Part shown: in pieces, positions 1-6,444 of the stretch
Numbering within the stretch: the stretch's first letter is position 1
Layout of the letters: every line of letters begins with the position of its first letter
Source of the DNA: Aquifex sp.
GTDB taxonomy: Bacteria; Aquificota; Aquificia; Aquificales; Aquificaceae
NCBI GenBank assembly: GCA_015487405.1
Contig: WFPV01000114.1
Location: 1-12,428 of the forward strand
Length of the DNA: 12,428 nt
Direction: 5' to 3'
Notes under the pieces: model-generated
Seen by the model: only the letters and a program-made list of their open reading frames with translations
Told to the model about the DNA's origin: nothing
The model's database searches: none
Made by a program: the position numbers and the translations under genes

Positions 1-7
1 GAACATA

Positions 8-26
8 GGGGGAGGGAGGGGGAGGG
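8..26 (+). other. Potential G-quadruplex tract downstream of glmU
   Basis: Four runs of G (lengths 5, 3, 5 and 3) are separated by single A residues, the ideal arrangement for a parallel intramolecular G-quadruplex with one-base loops. It lies about 70 bases past the glmU stop codon. The glmU transcript would carry the C-rich strand here, so the G-rich form exists only in the plus-strand DNA or in a plus-strand RNA. A C-rich block at 44-59 could alternatively pair with it as an imperfect stem. The rest of 1-96 is AT-rich and shows no ORF. Whether it has a function is unknown. Confidence 0.55.
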
Positions 27-96
27 ATTTTCTCACTGTCAGACCCCTAACCCTCTCCACTTGAATTTGTATTTTATGATTATATGAAAATTTTTT

Positions 97-1488
97 TCAC
101 TTGTCAAGTAATTTTCTCCCTTTTCTTTCCAGAATTTTTAGCCCTGGTCTTGACACTGCGAGAGCCTCATCGGGAACATCTTTATTTACTACTGAGCCTC
201 CCGCTACGTAGGACCAGTTTCCTATCTTTACAGGTGCTATGATTAAAGAATTGCTACCTATGAAGGCGTTTTGCCCAACAAAGCTTTCGTATTTTTTCTT
301 CCCGTCGTAATTTGCAAAAACCACTCCCGCACCCACATTCGTGTTTTCCCCGATTGTAGCATCCCCTATGTAAGCTAAATGTTTAGCCTTTACACCTTTT
401 CCTACATTGCTCTTCTTTACTTCTACGAAGTTACCTATTTCAGCTCTTTCATCTATAATGGAATTATTTCTAATCCTTGCAAAAGGACCCACTATAGAAC
501 TACTTTTTAAAGAGCTTTCCTCAACAATTGAGTATTCTCTTACCTCGCAACCTTCCTCCACAACAGCATCTTTTAGAACGCTTCCTGTTCCAATTACGGA
601 ATCCCTCTTTACTTTCGTTTTTCCCTTTAACATTACTCCGGGATACACCTCAACGTCGGGCTCTAAGCTTACATCGGGTTCTATCCATATCGTTTCGGGA
701 AAGTGAAAGGTAACACCCCTTTCCGCCCAGTATCTTATGAGTTTTAGCTTTATTATGTTTTCCACAAGAGAGAGTTCCCACCTGGTATTCACCCCTAAGA
801 TTTCCGTAGGTTCCTTTGCCATAAAGCTCCTAACTTCGTATCCCTTATCGTTGATATACTTCACAACGTCAGTCAAGTAGAGCTCTCCGGTAACCGGGCT
901 CGGCTTTATGTTAAACAGAGCTTCTATAAGTATAGGTGCGTAGAATATATAAGTTCCCCCGTTTACCTCCTGAATAGCCCTCTCCTCGGGTGTTGCATCT
1001 TTTTCTTCAACAATTTTTAGAATTCTATCTGTTCCTGGCTCTTTAACGATTCTTCCGTAACCAGTAGGGTCCTGAAGATAAGAGGTCAGAACCACTCCCC
1101 CGAGTTTAATGCCCTCGTAGGTCTGAACCATGTGAATGAATTGCTGCATGTTCCTTATGGTCTCTCCACTTACCAAGGGACTATCCCCGTTTATTATTAG
1201 CACGTATCCATCGTAGGAGGAGAAAAAGTCCTTAGCGGATAGGACTGCGTGCGCTGTTCCTCCTTTAGGATTCTTTTGGTGAAAGAATTTAACACCTTCA
1301 TTTTCAAATCGCTTCTTTACCACCTCCGCACCATGTCCTACTACTACTGCTATATCGTTAATTCTTCCGTTTTTTACGTTGGTTATTACATACCAGAGCA
1401 TCGGTTTTCCAAGAATTTCGTGAAGAACCTTCGGTTTTTTACTTTTGAACCTCGTTCCTAAGCCCGCGGCAAGGATTATAGCCTTCAT
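97..1488 (-). CDS. glmU: Bifunctional UDP-GlcNAc pyrophosphorylase / glucosamine-1-phosphate N-acetyltransferase
   Basis: Makes UDP-GlcNAc in the cytoplasm in two steps: acetylation of GlcN-1-P, then uridylyl transfer. The product feeds both peptidoglycan and lipid A synthesis. The N-terminal nucleotidyltransferase domain (about residues 1-235) opens with the LAAGLGTRF...KPKVLHEILGKPM signature. D102 in NGDSPL and N234 in GVNTR match the Mg2+ ligands of the family. From about 265 onward a left-handed beta-helix of hexapeptide repeats forms the acetyltransferase, with H370 in KHLAYIGDA at the catalytic-base position and the ANYDG and SRPG motifs in place. At 463 residues it is full length (E. 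coli 456). The ATG is only 10 bases after the lpxA stop, preceded by a weak AGGTAAG, so translation is probably coupled to lpxA. It is the last gene of the minus-strand cluster. Confidence 0.97.
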   Translation of the reverse strand: MKAIILAAGLGTRFKSKKPKVLHEILGKPMLWYVITNVKNGRINDIAVVVGHGAEVVKKRFENEGVKFFHQKNPKGGTAHAVLSAKDFFSSYDGYVLIINGDSPLVSGETIRNMQQFIHMVQTYEGIKLGGVVLTSYLQDPTGYGRIVKEPGTDRILKIVEEKDATPEERAIQEVNGGTYIFYAPILIEALFNIKPSPVTGELYLTDVVKYINDKGYEVRSFMAKEPTEILGVNTRWELSLVENIIKLKLIRYWAERGVTFHFPETIWIEPDVSLEPDVEVYPGVMLKGKTKVKRDSVIGTGSVLKDAVVEEGCEVREYSIVEESSLKSSSIVGPFARIRNNSIIDERAEIGNFVEVKKSNVGKGVKAKHLAYIGDATIGENTNVGAGVVFANYDGKKKYESFVGQNAFIGSNSLIIAPVKIGNWSYVAGGSVVNKDVPDEALAVSRPGLKILERKGRKLLDK

Positions 1489-1498
1489 CTTACCTATT

Positions 1499-2281
1499 TT
1501 AATCCACGTGTCTCGCTACACCTCTCTTGGAGGTTTTTATAAAGTTAACGAGCTCTTGAACTTCCTTATAACTTCCAAACTCATTTAAGATGAGCTCTAT
1601 CGCCTTCTCCTTAGTTAATGGACTCATAAACAGGATTTTGTAAGCTTTTTTAAGAATTTTAATTACCTCCGGTGGGAAATTACGGCGTTTTAGTCCTATT
1701 ACGTTTATTCCATAGAGTTTTGCGTGCTGTCCGGATGCCACGGTAAAGGGCGGAATGTCTAAAGATACGCCCGTTAATCCTCCCACCATTGCGTAAGCTC
1801 CCACCCGAGCCCACTGGTGAACGGCAGAGAGTCCCCCTATGAATGCGTAATCTCCAACTTCTACATGTCCCCCTAAGGTAGCACAGTTAGCCATTATCAC
1901 ACCTTTCCCTACAACGCAGTCGTGGGCAACGTGGGAGTAGGCCATAAGCATGGTGTCGTCTTTGACGATTGTTACACCTTTGTCTAATACCGTTCCCCTA
2001 TGGATGGTTACATATTCGCGGATTATGACGTTGTTTCCGATTTTTACCGCCGTCTCTTCACCGTTATACTTAAGGTGCTGCGGCTCTTCCCCTATGATTG
2101 CTCCATCAAATATCTTGCAGTTTTTTCCTATTGTTACGTTTCCCTTTATCGTAACTCTGTTTCCTATCTTTGTACCTTTTCCTATTTTGACGTTTCCGGA
2201 TATAACCGTGAATGCGCCTATTTCAACATCTTCGGGAATCTCTACGTTTCCTTCAATTATCACGCTTTCGTGAACATTCAT
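1499..2281 (-). CDS. lpxA: UDP-N-acetylglucosamine O-acyltransferase, first lipid A step
   Basis: Transfers a 3-hydroxyacyl chain from acyl-ACP to the 3-position of UDP-GlcNAc (or a 3-amino analogue), starting lipid A synthesis in the cytosol; the family is a homotrimer. Residues 1-185 are nearly continuous hexapeptide repeats of a left-handed beta-helix, followed by a helical C-terminus. The AYSHVAHDC motif places the catalytic His at 120, equivalent to E. coli H125. IHRGT, AVHQ and GLKRR are all present. Aligning without gaps from H120, Gly168 falls on E. coli G173, the acyl-length ruler. Its 260 residues match the family. A good AAGGAG lies 6 bases before the ATG. It follows the 533-residue gene by 30 bases and precedes glmU by 10, so substrate supply and use are co-transcribed. 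Confidence 0.97.
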   Translation of the reverse strand: MNVHESVIIEGNVEIPEDVEIGAFTVISGNVKIGKGTKIGNRVTIKGNVTIGKNCKIFDGAIIGEEPQHLKYNGEETAVKIGNNVIIREYVTIHRGTVLDKGVTIVKDDTMLMAYSHVAHDCVVGKGVIMANCATLGGHVEVGDYAFIGGLSAVHQWARVGAYAMVGGLTGVSLDIPPFTVASGQHAKLYGINVIGLKRRNFPPEVIKILKKAYKILFMSPLTKEKAIELILNEFGSYKEVQELVNFIKTSKRGVARHVD

Positions 2282-2311
2282 TACTTACTCCTTTTTCAAT
2301 GAGTCTTTATT

Positions 2312-3913
2312 TTACACCTCCGAAGGAGGTATATAGATTCCGTAATTGAATAACTCCTTTAAGATATAGAAGAAACGCTCCGGAGTCTGGACGGCTTCCA
2401 TTAGAGCGTTGAATAGCTCAGTCATAAAGAGATTGGGTTCCGTAAAAATCTCGGTTACCATTTTATCCCCAAGCTCTACATAGGACCCTATCTTTTCCAG
2501 TAAAGCTTCCTTTTCCTCCTCAGATAAATAATCCAGCGTAAGATTAAGTAAGTACACCGCTTCCTGCATCTTGACAAGGTTAGGGGTGTAACGATAATCC
2601 CTCAGTTCGGCATACACTTTCTCAGGATTATCAACGGTTGGACCAAAGAGGGGAAATACTTTAGATTCCGATAGGTAGGGGAGTAATGTTCTTAGATCCA
2701 TTAGTAGAACATCCCTGGAAGGGTAAAGTATCTTGTGGAATATCCTTCTTATGTCCGTATCTTCCGTATTAAAGCTACCGAACAACTTCCCGGTAAAGAG
2801 TTTATCTTTTACCTTAACCGCAACGGATAGACCGTCAGAGAGGGGAATAAAACTGAGTGTATGCCCGGTGGCGAGTCCCGCTCTGAGCAGGGGAATATCT
2901 TCAATCGCTTTAAATCGTAAGTTTCCAACTCCGTAAAGTCTAAATAAATTTCCGAGCCGTCTTCTACCTATTACGGTGAGTCTTTGAACCTTTAGACTGA
3001 GTCTCTTCAAAACCTCAAGGTCCTCATAGGAACAGGTCGGAAGAAGAACGGCTGTAATATCTCCTGGTCCCTTGCTAAATTTTTCCAACCCTTTATTCAA
3101 AAGACTTATACTTCCAAGGTCTGGTAGTCCTACAGAGAGTATTACCTCCCTTCCTCTTCCCTGAAGTTTAAGGAGATAAAAGTTTCTCTTAACTATGCCG
3201 TTGTTGAGTACTTTATAAATTAAGAGGAAACCCTCTTCCAGCTCCTCCAGAACTTCCTCTTGAAGCTCGCTTACCTCAACAACTTGAACAGCGGTGCTAT
3301 CCTCTGACAGTAACTCCTCGAAAAACTCACTGAGATTTTCAAAACTCTTAGTATACTTCTCTTGTTCCTCTCCCAGACTCAGTTCGTATTCTTCCTTTAA
3401 GATTTCCCTCAGTTTAGGTAAATCGCAACTTATGGAAACAGGAAAGGCTTTTACCGAACACTCTTTTCCCTGATGAGATACCTTAAGAATTTTAGAACTT
3501 CCCGAGATAGCAAGCTTTAGAACTGCATTTACAAATCCGAGCTCGCTAAGACTATCCTCATAAGGCTCGAGCTTATCGACCACCGTTAGCTTATTTAGTA
3601 GGTCTAAAGGGTTAAAGGGGATAGGCACAAGGTTGAGGTCCGAGAACCCGTAACTCAGAAGGCGTTCCCCTTCACGGTTGTTATTTAAAATAAAAAAAGG
3701 AAATAAAACTTTTTCCTTTAGAGCTTCTATCCACAGCTCTTTATTACTGACGGGCAGAATAAATAGTTGGGAATCCAGCTCCTTGATACCTTTAAGAATC
3801 TCCTCCTCATCTCCCTTTAGGGAGTAAAGGGTGTGCCCAGTTACCTCGAATATATCGGATAAAAGATACTCCACTTCACCTTTAGGGTCATAGAGTATTA
3901 CTTTTAATCCCAT
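2312..3913 (-). CDS. Pseudo-receiver plus degenerate ODP/flavodiiron-type beta-lactamase-fold protein, function unknown
   Basis: A 533-residue cytosolic protein with no clear enzymatic signature. Residues 1-110 have the alternating beta-strand/helix pattern of a response-regulator receiver, ending in VPIPFNPLDLL, which resembles the KPF end of receivers. The acidic pocket, phospho-acceptor Asp and conserved Lys are not evident. Residues about 112-235 form a mixed, partly acidic helical linker that may contain a PATAN-like module (uncertain). Residues about 236-440 resemble the beta-lactamase-fold oxygen/di-iron domain of flavodiiron proteins. LFTGKLFGSF (372-381) parallels LFSGDAFGSF, and FPLFGPTVDNPEK (420-432) parallels SHGP...DPEK. 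All expected metal ligands look replaced: the HxExDH site reads TCSYED (293-298), and later Asp and His positions hold Lys and Phe. The C-terminus (445-533) is helical. The gene starts right after the stop of the small gene upstream, with GGAG 9 bases before ATG. Likely a sensor or scaffold; the fold assignment is my inference from motif resemblance. Confidence 0.55.
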   Translation of the reverse strand: MGLKVILYDPKGEVEYLLSDIFEVTGHTLYSLKGDEEEILKGIKELDSQLFILPVSNKELWIEALKEKVLFPFFILNNNREGERLLSYGFSDLNLVPIPFNPLDLLNKLTVVDKLEPYEDSLSELGFVNAVLKLAISGSSKILKVSHQGKECSVKAFPVSISCDLPKLREILKEEYELSLGEEQEKYTKSFENLSEFFEELLSEDSTAVQVVEVSELQEEVLEELEEGFLLIYKVLNNGIVKRNFYLLKLQGRGREVILSVGLPDLGSISLLNKGLEKFSKGPGDITAVLLPTCSYEDLEVLKRLSLKVQRLTVIGRRRLGNLFRLYGVGNLRFKAIEDIPLLRAGLATGHTLSFIPLSDGLSVAVKVKDKLFTGKLFGSFNTEDTDIRRIFHKILYPSRDVLLMDLRTLLPYLSESKVFPLFGPTVDNPEKVYAELRDYRYTPNLVKMQEAVYLLNLTLDYLSEEEKEALLEKIGSYVELGDKMVTEIFTEPNLFMTELFNALMEAVQTPERFFYILKELFNYGIYIPPSEV

Positions 3914-4165
3914 CTATTCTATCTCCGTCTTTTTTGCAGCTACCTCTAAAAGCTTTAGGTGTTCCTTTAGTATATTTATAGACTGAACTACCATGAAGAA
4001 GGCATGTTCAACGTTTATGAGGGCAGCCTGAAAAGAAGGACTTCTATCTTCAAGCATTCTCAGTTCCCTAAACTTTCTGTAGTATTCGTCTATATCCGTT
4101 CCACATTCTATTAGCTTTATAAGAACCTCCTTTGCAAGTTTATTTGCCTCGTCCCTAGTATCCAT
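3914..4165 (-). CDS. Small all-helical protein of unknown function
   Basis: An 83-residue protein I do not recognise. It is predicted to be almost entirely helical, with charged ends and a central amphipathic, hydrophobic stretch (residues 47-73, around AALINVEHAFFMVVQSINIL) that is too interrupted for a confident membrane segment. There is one Cys (21) and no signal peptide. The stop TAG (3914-3916) is immediately followed by the ATG of the 533-residue pseudo-receiver gene, with zero intergenic bases, so the two are probably translated together and may interact. It is the first gene of the cluster ending in lpxA-glmU. No strong Shine-Dalgarno precedes the ATG; 30 bases separate it from the divergent UPF0434 gene. 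It is probably a real gene, given its tight packing and sensible composition. Confidence 0.7.
   Translation of the reverse strand: MDTRDEANKLAKEVLIKLIECGTDIDEYYRKFRELRMLEDRSPSFQAALINVEHAFFMVVQSINILKEHLKLLEVAAKKTEIE
4132..4161 (+). promoter_or_regulatory. Possible promoter for the UPF0434/Trm112-like gene
   Basis: TTGCAA (4132-4137) and TAGTAT (4156-4161) are spaced 18 bases apart and resemble sigma-70 -35 and -10 elements (4 of 6 matches at -10). Both lie inside the start of the divergent 83-residue gene, because only 30 bases separate the two start codons. Any promoter here has to overlap coding sequence. Weak evidence. Confidence 0.22.
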
Positions 4166-4195
4166 AGGAATTAATTTTAATAAGATAGAAATATT

Positions 4196-4378
4196 ATGCT
4201 GGACAGGGAACTTCTGGAAATTCTCGCTTGCCCGAAGTGCAAGGGAGAAGTAAAGTACTTGGAAGAAAGAGGAATCATTCTATGTGAAAACTGCAAGGTC
4301 TACTACGAAGTAAGGGAAGGGATACCTGTCATGCTTCCCGAAGAAGCTAAACCCCTTGATGAGTCATCAGATTCTTAA
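4196..4378 (+). CDS. UPF0434/Trm112-like zinc-knuckle protein
   Basis: A 60-residue protein of the UPF0434 (YcaR) / Trm112-like family. It has two CxxC pairs, C12-C15 in ACPKCKG and C30-C33 in CENC, that should bind one zinc. The family hallmark YEVREGIPVMLPEEA follows at 37-51, and the last nine residues are acidic and Ser-rich. Eukaryotic and archaeal Trm112 activates methyltransferases; the role of bacterial UPF0434 proteins is not settled. In many Proteobacteria this gene sits between lpxK and kdsB, and here it is divergent from a cluster containing lpxA and glmU, so a link to LPS genes recurs. The 3' end overlaps the HAD gene by 32 bases tail-to-tail. The upstream AAGATAGAAA is a poor ribosome site. 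Confidence 0.85.
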   Translation: MLDRELLEILACPKCKGEVKYLEERGIILCENCKVYYEVREGIPVMLPEEAKPLDESSDS

Positions 4379-5033
4379 GTATATACTCCTTTAACTCTTC
4401 AGGATTTTCCGTAGAAAAGTCTGCGGGAAGGTGTTCCTTAAACACTTTCTTGAAATGTACGAATTCCATAGGCTTACCGTAAATTTTTCGGTAGAACTTC
4501 ACCATCTCGTAATCGGCGTTGTTGTCTCCAATATACATACCACCCTCAGCTCCAAGGCATTCGACACAGAGATGTAAGGGAAACGGATGAGGCTTTCTCA
4601 GATTCTTATCCCCAACCTCATCATCATCTATCACACACCTGAAGAATTCCCAGAGACCAAAACGGTCAAATAAGTAGGAAAGGTCCCTTTTTGGTCTTCC
4701 CGTTACCACCCCTAAAGGTATTCCGGCATCCCTAAGTTCGGCAAAGAATTTAGGAGGAAGTATAAGCTCTTCTTTATCCTTAAGGGTATCGTACACGGCT
4801 TCAAAGTACTCCACTAGCTCCTCATATGGAGGAGGTTCAAAACCAAGATGTTTTATTAGTTCTACACTCACATCCCAATCGTTATTTATACCCCTACTGA
4901 ACTTAAACTCCCTGATAAAGGCGAGAGAAAGTTCTTTTCCGGTGAAGTGTTTCACAGTTTCCTTTATGGCGTGATGGTAAGAATTTCTTACATCCACTAT
5001 AACACCGTCAACGTCAAATATTGCTGCCTTCAT
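4347..5033 (-). CDS. HAD-superfamily (subfamily IA) phosphatase-like hydrolase
   Basis: A 228-residue cytosolic haloacid-dehalogenase-fold protein, probably a small-molecule phosphatase. All four motifs are visible: D7 and D9 in FDVDGV (nucleophile and acid/base), T111 in VVTGRP, K147 in RKPHP and D170/D174 in YIGDNNAD. A helical cap lies between about residues 15 and 95. The opening DVDGVIVDVRNSYHHAI resembles the uncharacterised IA subgroup sometimes found with histidine-biosynthesis genes, rather than classical phosphoglycolate phosphatase; the substrate is unknown. It overlaps the LysR gene by ATGA, so it is translationally coupled. The AGGAGGT before the ATG leaves only one base of spacing, which is unusually close; AGAGGTG a little further upstream may be the working site. 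The 3' end overlaps the UPF0434 gene. Confidence 0.85.
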   Translation of the reverse strand: MKAAIFDVDGVIVDVRNSYHHAIKETVKHFTGKELSLAFIREFKFSRGINNDWDVSVELIKHLGFEPPPYEELVEYFEAVYDTLKDKEELILPPKFFAELRDAGIPLGVVTGRPKRDLSYLFDRFGLWEFFRCVIDDDEVGDKNLRKPHPFPLHLCVECLGAEGGMYIGDNNADYEMVKFYRKIYGKPMEFVHFKKVFKEHLPADFSTENPEELKEYILKNLMTHQGV

Positions 5034-5941
5034 ACCTCCTGGTGCACCTCTTTAATTTTTTCAAGAAGGAAGCTTATAAAGTTACTTGCAAGGAATGTAA
5101 GGGTTGTGTTCTTTGGATATATAATATAGAAGTTTCTCTTAACCTCAAAACCTTTTATTCTAACGTTTACGACGCCTCCCGTCTTGAGCTCGTAATCCAG
5201 CAATCCCTTAGATAGAAATGAGCTTCCGTATCCAGACTTAACGATTTGTATTATATTCCTGCTGTTGTTGGACTCGATACGTATATTGAGTTTTTCGAAA
5301 ACTATTCCGAGTTCCTCCAGCTTATCCCTGACGAGCTTACGGGTTCCTGACTGAGCCTCTCTCATCACTAAGTCAAGGTTGTAAAGCTCCTCGGGCTCTA
5401 TCTCCTCATTCGCAGCTATAGGATTTTCGGGATAAGTAAAGAAGAGGATCTCATCTTCCAAAAAGGGAATACTAACAAATTTGTCAGAGGGTTCCCTCTC
5501 TATAATTCCTAAGTTCAGAACTCCCGAGATTAATCCTTCTTCAACCTCGTGAGAGTTACCCGTATAAATCTTTATTTTTGAACTCGGAAACTCCTTGTGG
5601 AATTCCGCTATTATACTCGGAACTATGTATTCACTCGGTGTAGCACTAAGTCCTAAGAAGAGTGTGTCTTTTAGATCCTTCTTTATACGAGCTATTTCTT
5701 CCATAAGTCCTTCGTAACTCGCGAGGAGGGTTTTCGCTATCTGGTATATGCGCTTTCCTTCCTCAGTAAGTACCATTCTTCCGCCCTGTCTCTGGAAAAG
5801 CTTTGCTCCTATTGTCTTTTCGAGGGCCTTTATCTGTTGAGTAACCGCGGGTTGGGTTATATATAAAATCTCGGAAGCTTTTGAGAAACTTCCGAGTTCC
5901 GCAACCGTTACAAAGGTTTTGAGTTTGGAGATATCTATCAT
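5030..5941 (-). CDS. LysR-family transcriptional regulator (CysL/YeiE-like)
   Basis: A 303-residue LysR-type regulator. The winged helix-turn-helix occupies about residues 4-62 (SFSKASEILYITQPAVTQQIKALE), then a linker helix (63-90), then a periplasmic-binding-protein-like effector domain (about 91-295). The MREAQSGTRK stretch resembles the anion-binding loop of CysL/YeiE-type regulators, which respond to sulfur compounds; this subgroup placement is tentative. It lies 56 bases after the dsrE stop and overlaps the HAD gene by four bases, so all three may share a transcript. The ATG has no recognisable Shine-Dalgarno. An 18-base inverted repeat containing a TATAAA-like sequence ends two bases before the start codon, so a private, autoregulated, near-leaderless promoter is possible. 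Confidence 0.9.
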   Translation of the reverse strand: MIDISKLKTFVTVAELGSFSKASEILYITQPAVTQQIKALEKTIGAKLFQRQGGRMVLTEEGKRIYQIAKTLLASYEGLMEEIARIKKDLKDTLFLGLSATPSEYIVPSIIAEFHKEFPSSKIKIYTGNSHEVEEGLISGVLNLGIIEREPSDKFVSIPFLEDEILFFTYPENPIAANEEIEPEELYNLDLVMREAQSGTRKLVRDKLEELGIVFEKLNIRIESNNSRNIIQIVKSGYGSSFLSKGLLDYELKTGGVVNVRIKGFEVKRNFYIIYPKNTTLTFLASNFISFLLEKIKEVHQEV

Positions 5942-5943
5942 AA

Positions 5944-5961
5944 CTATAAATAATTTTATAG
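5944..5961 (-). promoter_or_regulatory. Inverted repeat overlapping the lysR start region (possible operator/-10)
   Basis: CTATAAA and TTTATAG are perfect 7-base arms around TAAT, ending two bases before the lysR ATG and taking the place of a ribosome site. On the minus strand it contains TATAAA (5960 to 5955), which could be a -10 element giving a transcript start only a few bases before the ATG. I found no good -35 at 16-18 bases. Simple AT-rich symmetry could arise by chance. Confidence 0.35.
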
Positions 5962-5997
5962 GCTAAATAAGAAAAGGTTATGACAAAGGGGAACGGG

Positions 5998-6375
5998 TTA
6001 CCAAGTGAGAACCCTTCCCGCAGAACCTAAAGAGGGCAATGCCTGACTCGGGGTAAGTAGGGGTACATCAAAGGCAAGGTCTTCCTTTTTCATTCCGTTA
6101 AGCTCTAAAGACTGAAGACATCCAACAAATTGAACACCGTTATCGAGAGCGAGCTCCATAAAATCCTTGATAGTATTTCCGCCCTCCATAGGTCTTATGC
6201 TTTCAGCTACTCCCTTTTTGAGAAGGAGTGTAGCCGGTCCAGTAAAATATACGACGACGTTCATTTCAGCAGCCGCAGCCGTTGAAGCTAAGAAGAAAGC
6301 GGAAGGAAGTCTCTTAGGATTTTCAGGGCCGGTTATTAAGATTATCACAAGGTCTGCAGCTTGTTGCTCAGTCAT
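5998..6375 (-). CDS. DsrE-family (DsrE/TusD-like) sulfur-relay-type protein
   Basis: A 125-residue protein of the DsrE/DsrF-like fold, a small alpha/beta domain that in relatives carries sulfur as a cysteine persulfide. The pattern is DLVIILITGPENP at the first strand, an Ala-rich helix (25-38), VVVYFTGPATLLLKKG, and then GVQFVGCLQSLELNGMKKEDL. Cys86 is its only Cys and sits where DsrE-family proteins place their active cysteine. GGGAGGT is 5 bases before the ATG, the best ribosome site in this part of the window, suggesting strong expression. It is first in a minus-strand run with the LysR regulator and the HAD gene, and is divergent from hemL. Sulfur handling is inferred from the family; no Dsr or Tus partners are in view. 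Confidence 0.78.
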   Translation of the reverse strand: MTEQQAADLVIILITGPENPKRLPSAFFLASTAAAAEMNVVVYFTGPATLLLKKGVAESIRPMEGGNTIKDFMELALDNGVQFVGCLQSLELNGMKKEDLAFDVPLLTPSQALPSLGSAGRVLTW

Positions 6376-6422
6376 AGCTTACCTCCCGAATTAAGTGTTT
6401 CTTAAATATTAATTATCTTATA

Positions 6423-6435
6423 TACACTTCGTGTA
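6423..6435. promoter_or_regulatory. T-N11-A dyad, candidate LysR-type binding box
   Basis: TACAC-TTC-GTGTA is a perfect 5-base-arm dyad with the T-N11-A form typical of LysR-family binding sites. It sits in the 77-base divergent gap between dsrE and hemL, 18 bases before the hemL ATG. On the dsrE side it overlaps TTTACA (6437 to 6432), a possible -35. The LysR regulator encoded next to dsrE is the obvious candidate to bind it. Pattern-based only. Confidence 0.42.
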
Positions 6436-6438
6436 AAT

Positions 6439-6444
6439 TAAAAT
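6439..6444 (+). promoter_or_regulatory. Possible hemL -10 element
   Basis: TAAAAT lies 8 bases before the hemL ATG, a reasonable -10 hexamer in an AT-rich gap. Transcription from it would start at or next to the ATG, which fits the lack of any Shine-Dalgarno before hemL. No convincing -35 was found. Weak evidence. Confidence 0.25.

Noticed and set aside
8..59. G-rich/C-rich blocks as an intrinsic terminator of glmU
   Set aside because: Pairing is imperfect and no U-run follows on the glmU strand, so it is described as a G-quadruplex candidate instead.
407..1461. Plus-strand ORFs inside glmU
   Set aside because: They are antisense shadows of a clear GlmU; composition is Ser/Thr/Pro/Phe-rich with no motif.
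1950..2302. Two overlapping plus-strand ORFs of 100-107 residues opposite lpxA
   Set aside because: They arise from the hexapeptide-repeat coding bias of lpxA on the other strand; no independent ribosome site or motif.
5944..5961. The lysR-start inverted repeat as a standard T-N11-A LysR box
   Set aside because: No T and A fall 12 bases apart at symmetric positions; kept only as a generic possible operator or -10.
5995..6014. Hairpin GGGTT/AACCC at the dsrE 3' end as a terminator
   Set aside because: Only a 5-base stem with a 10-base loop and no U-run after it; it overlaps the stop codon and the next gene follows on the same strand.
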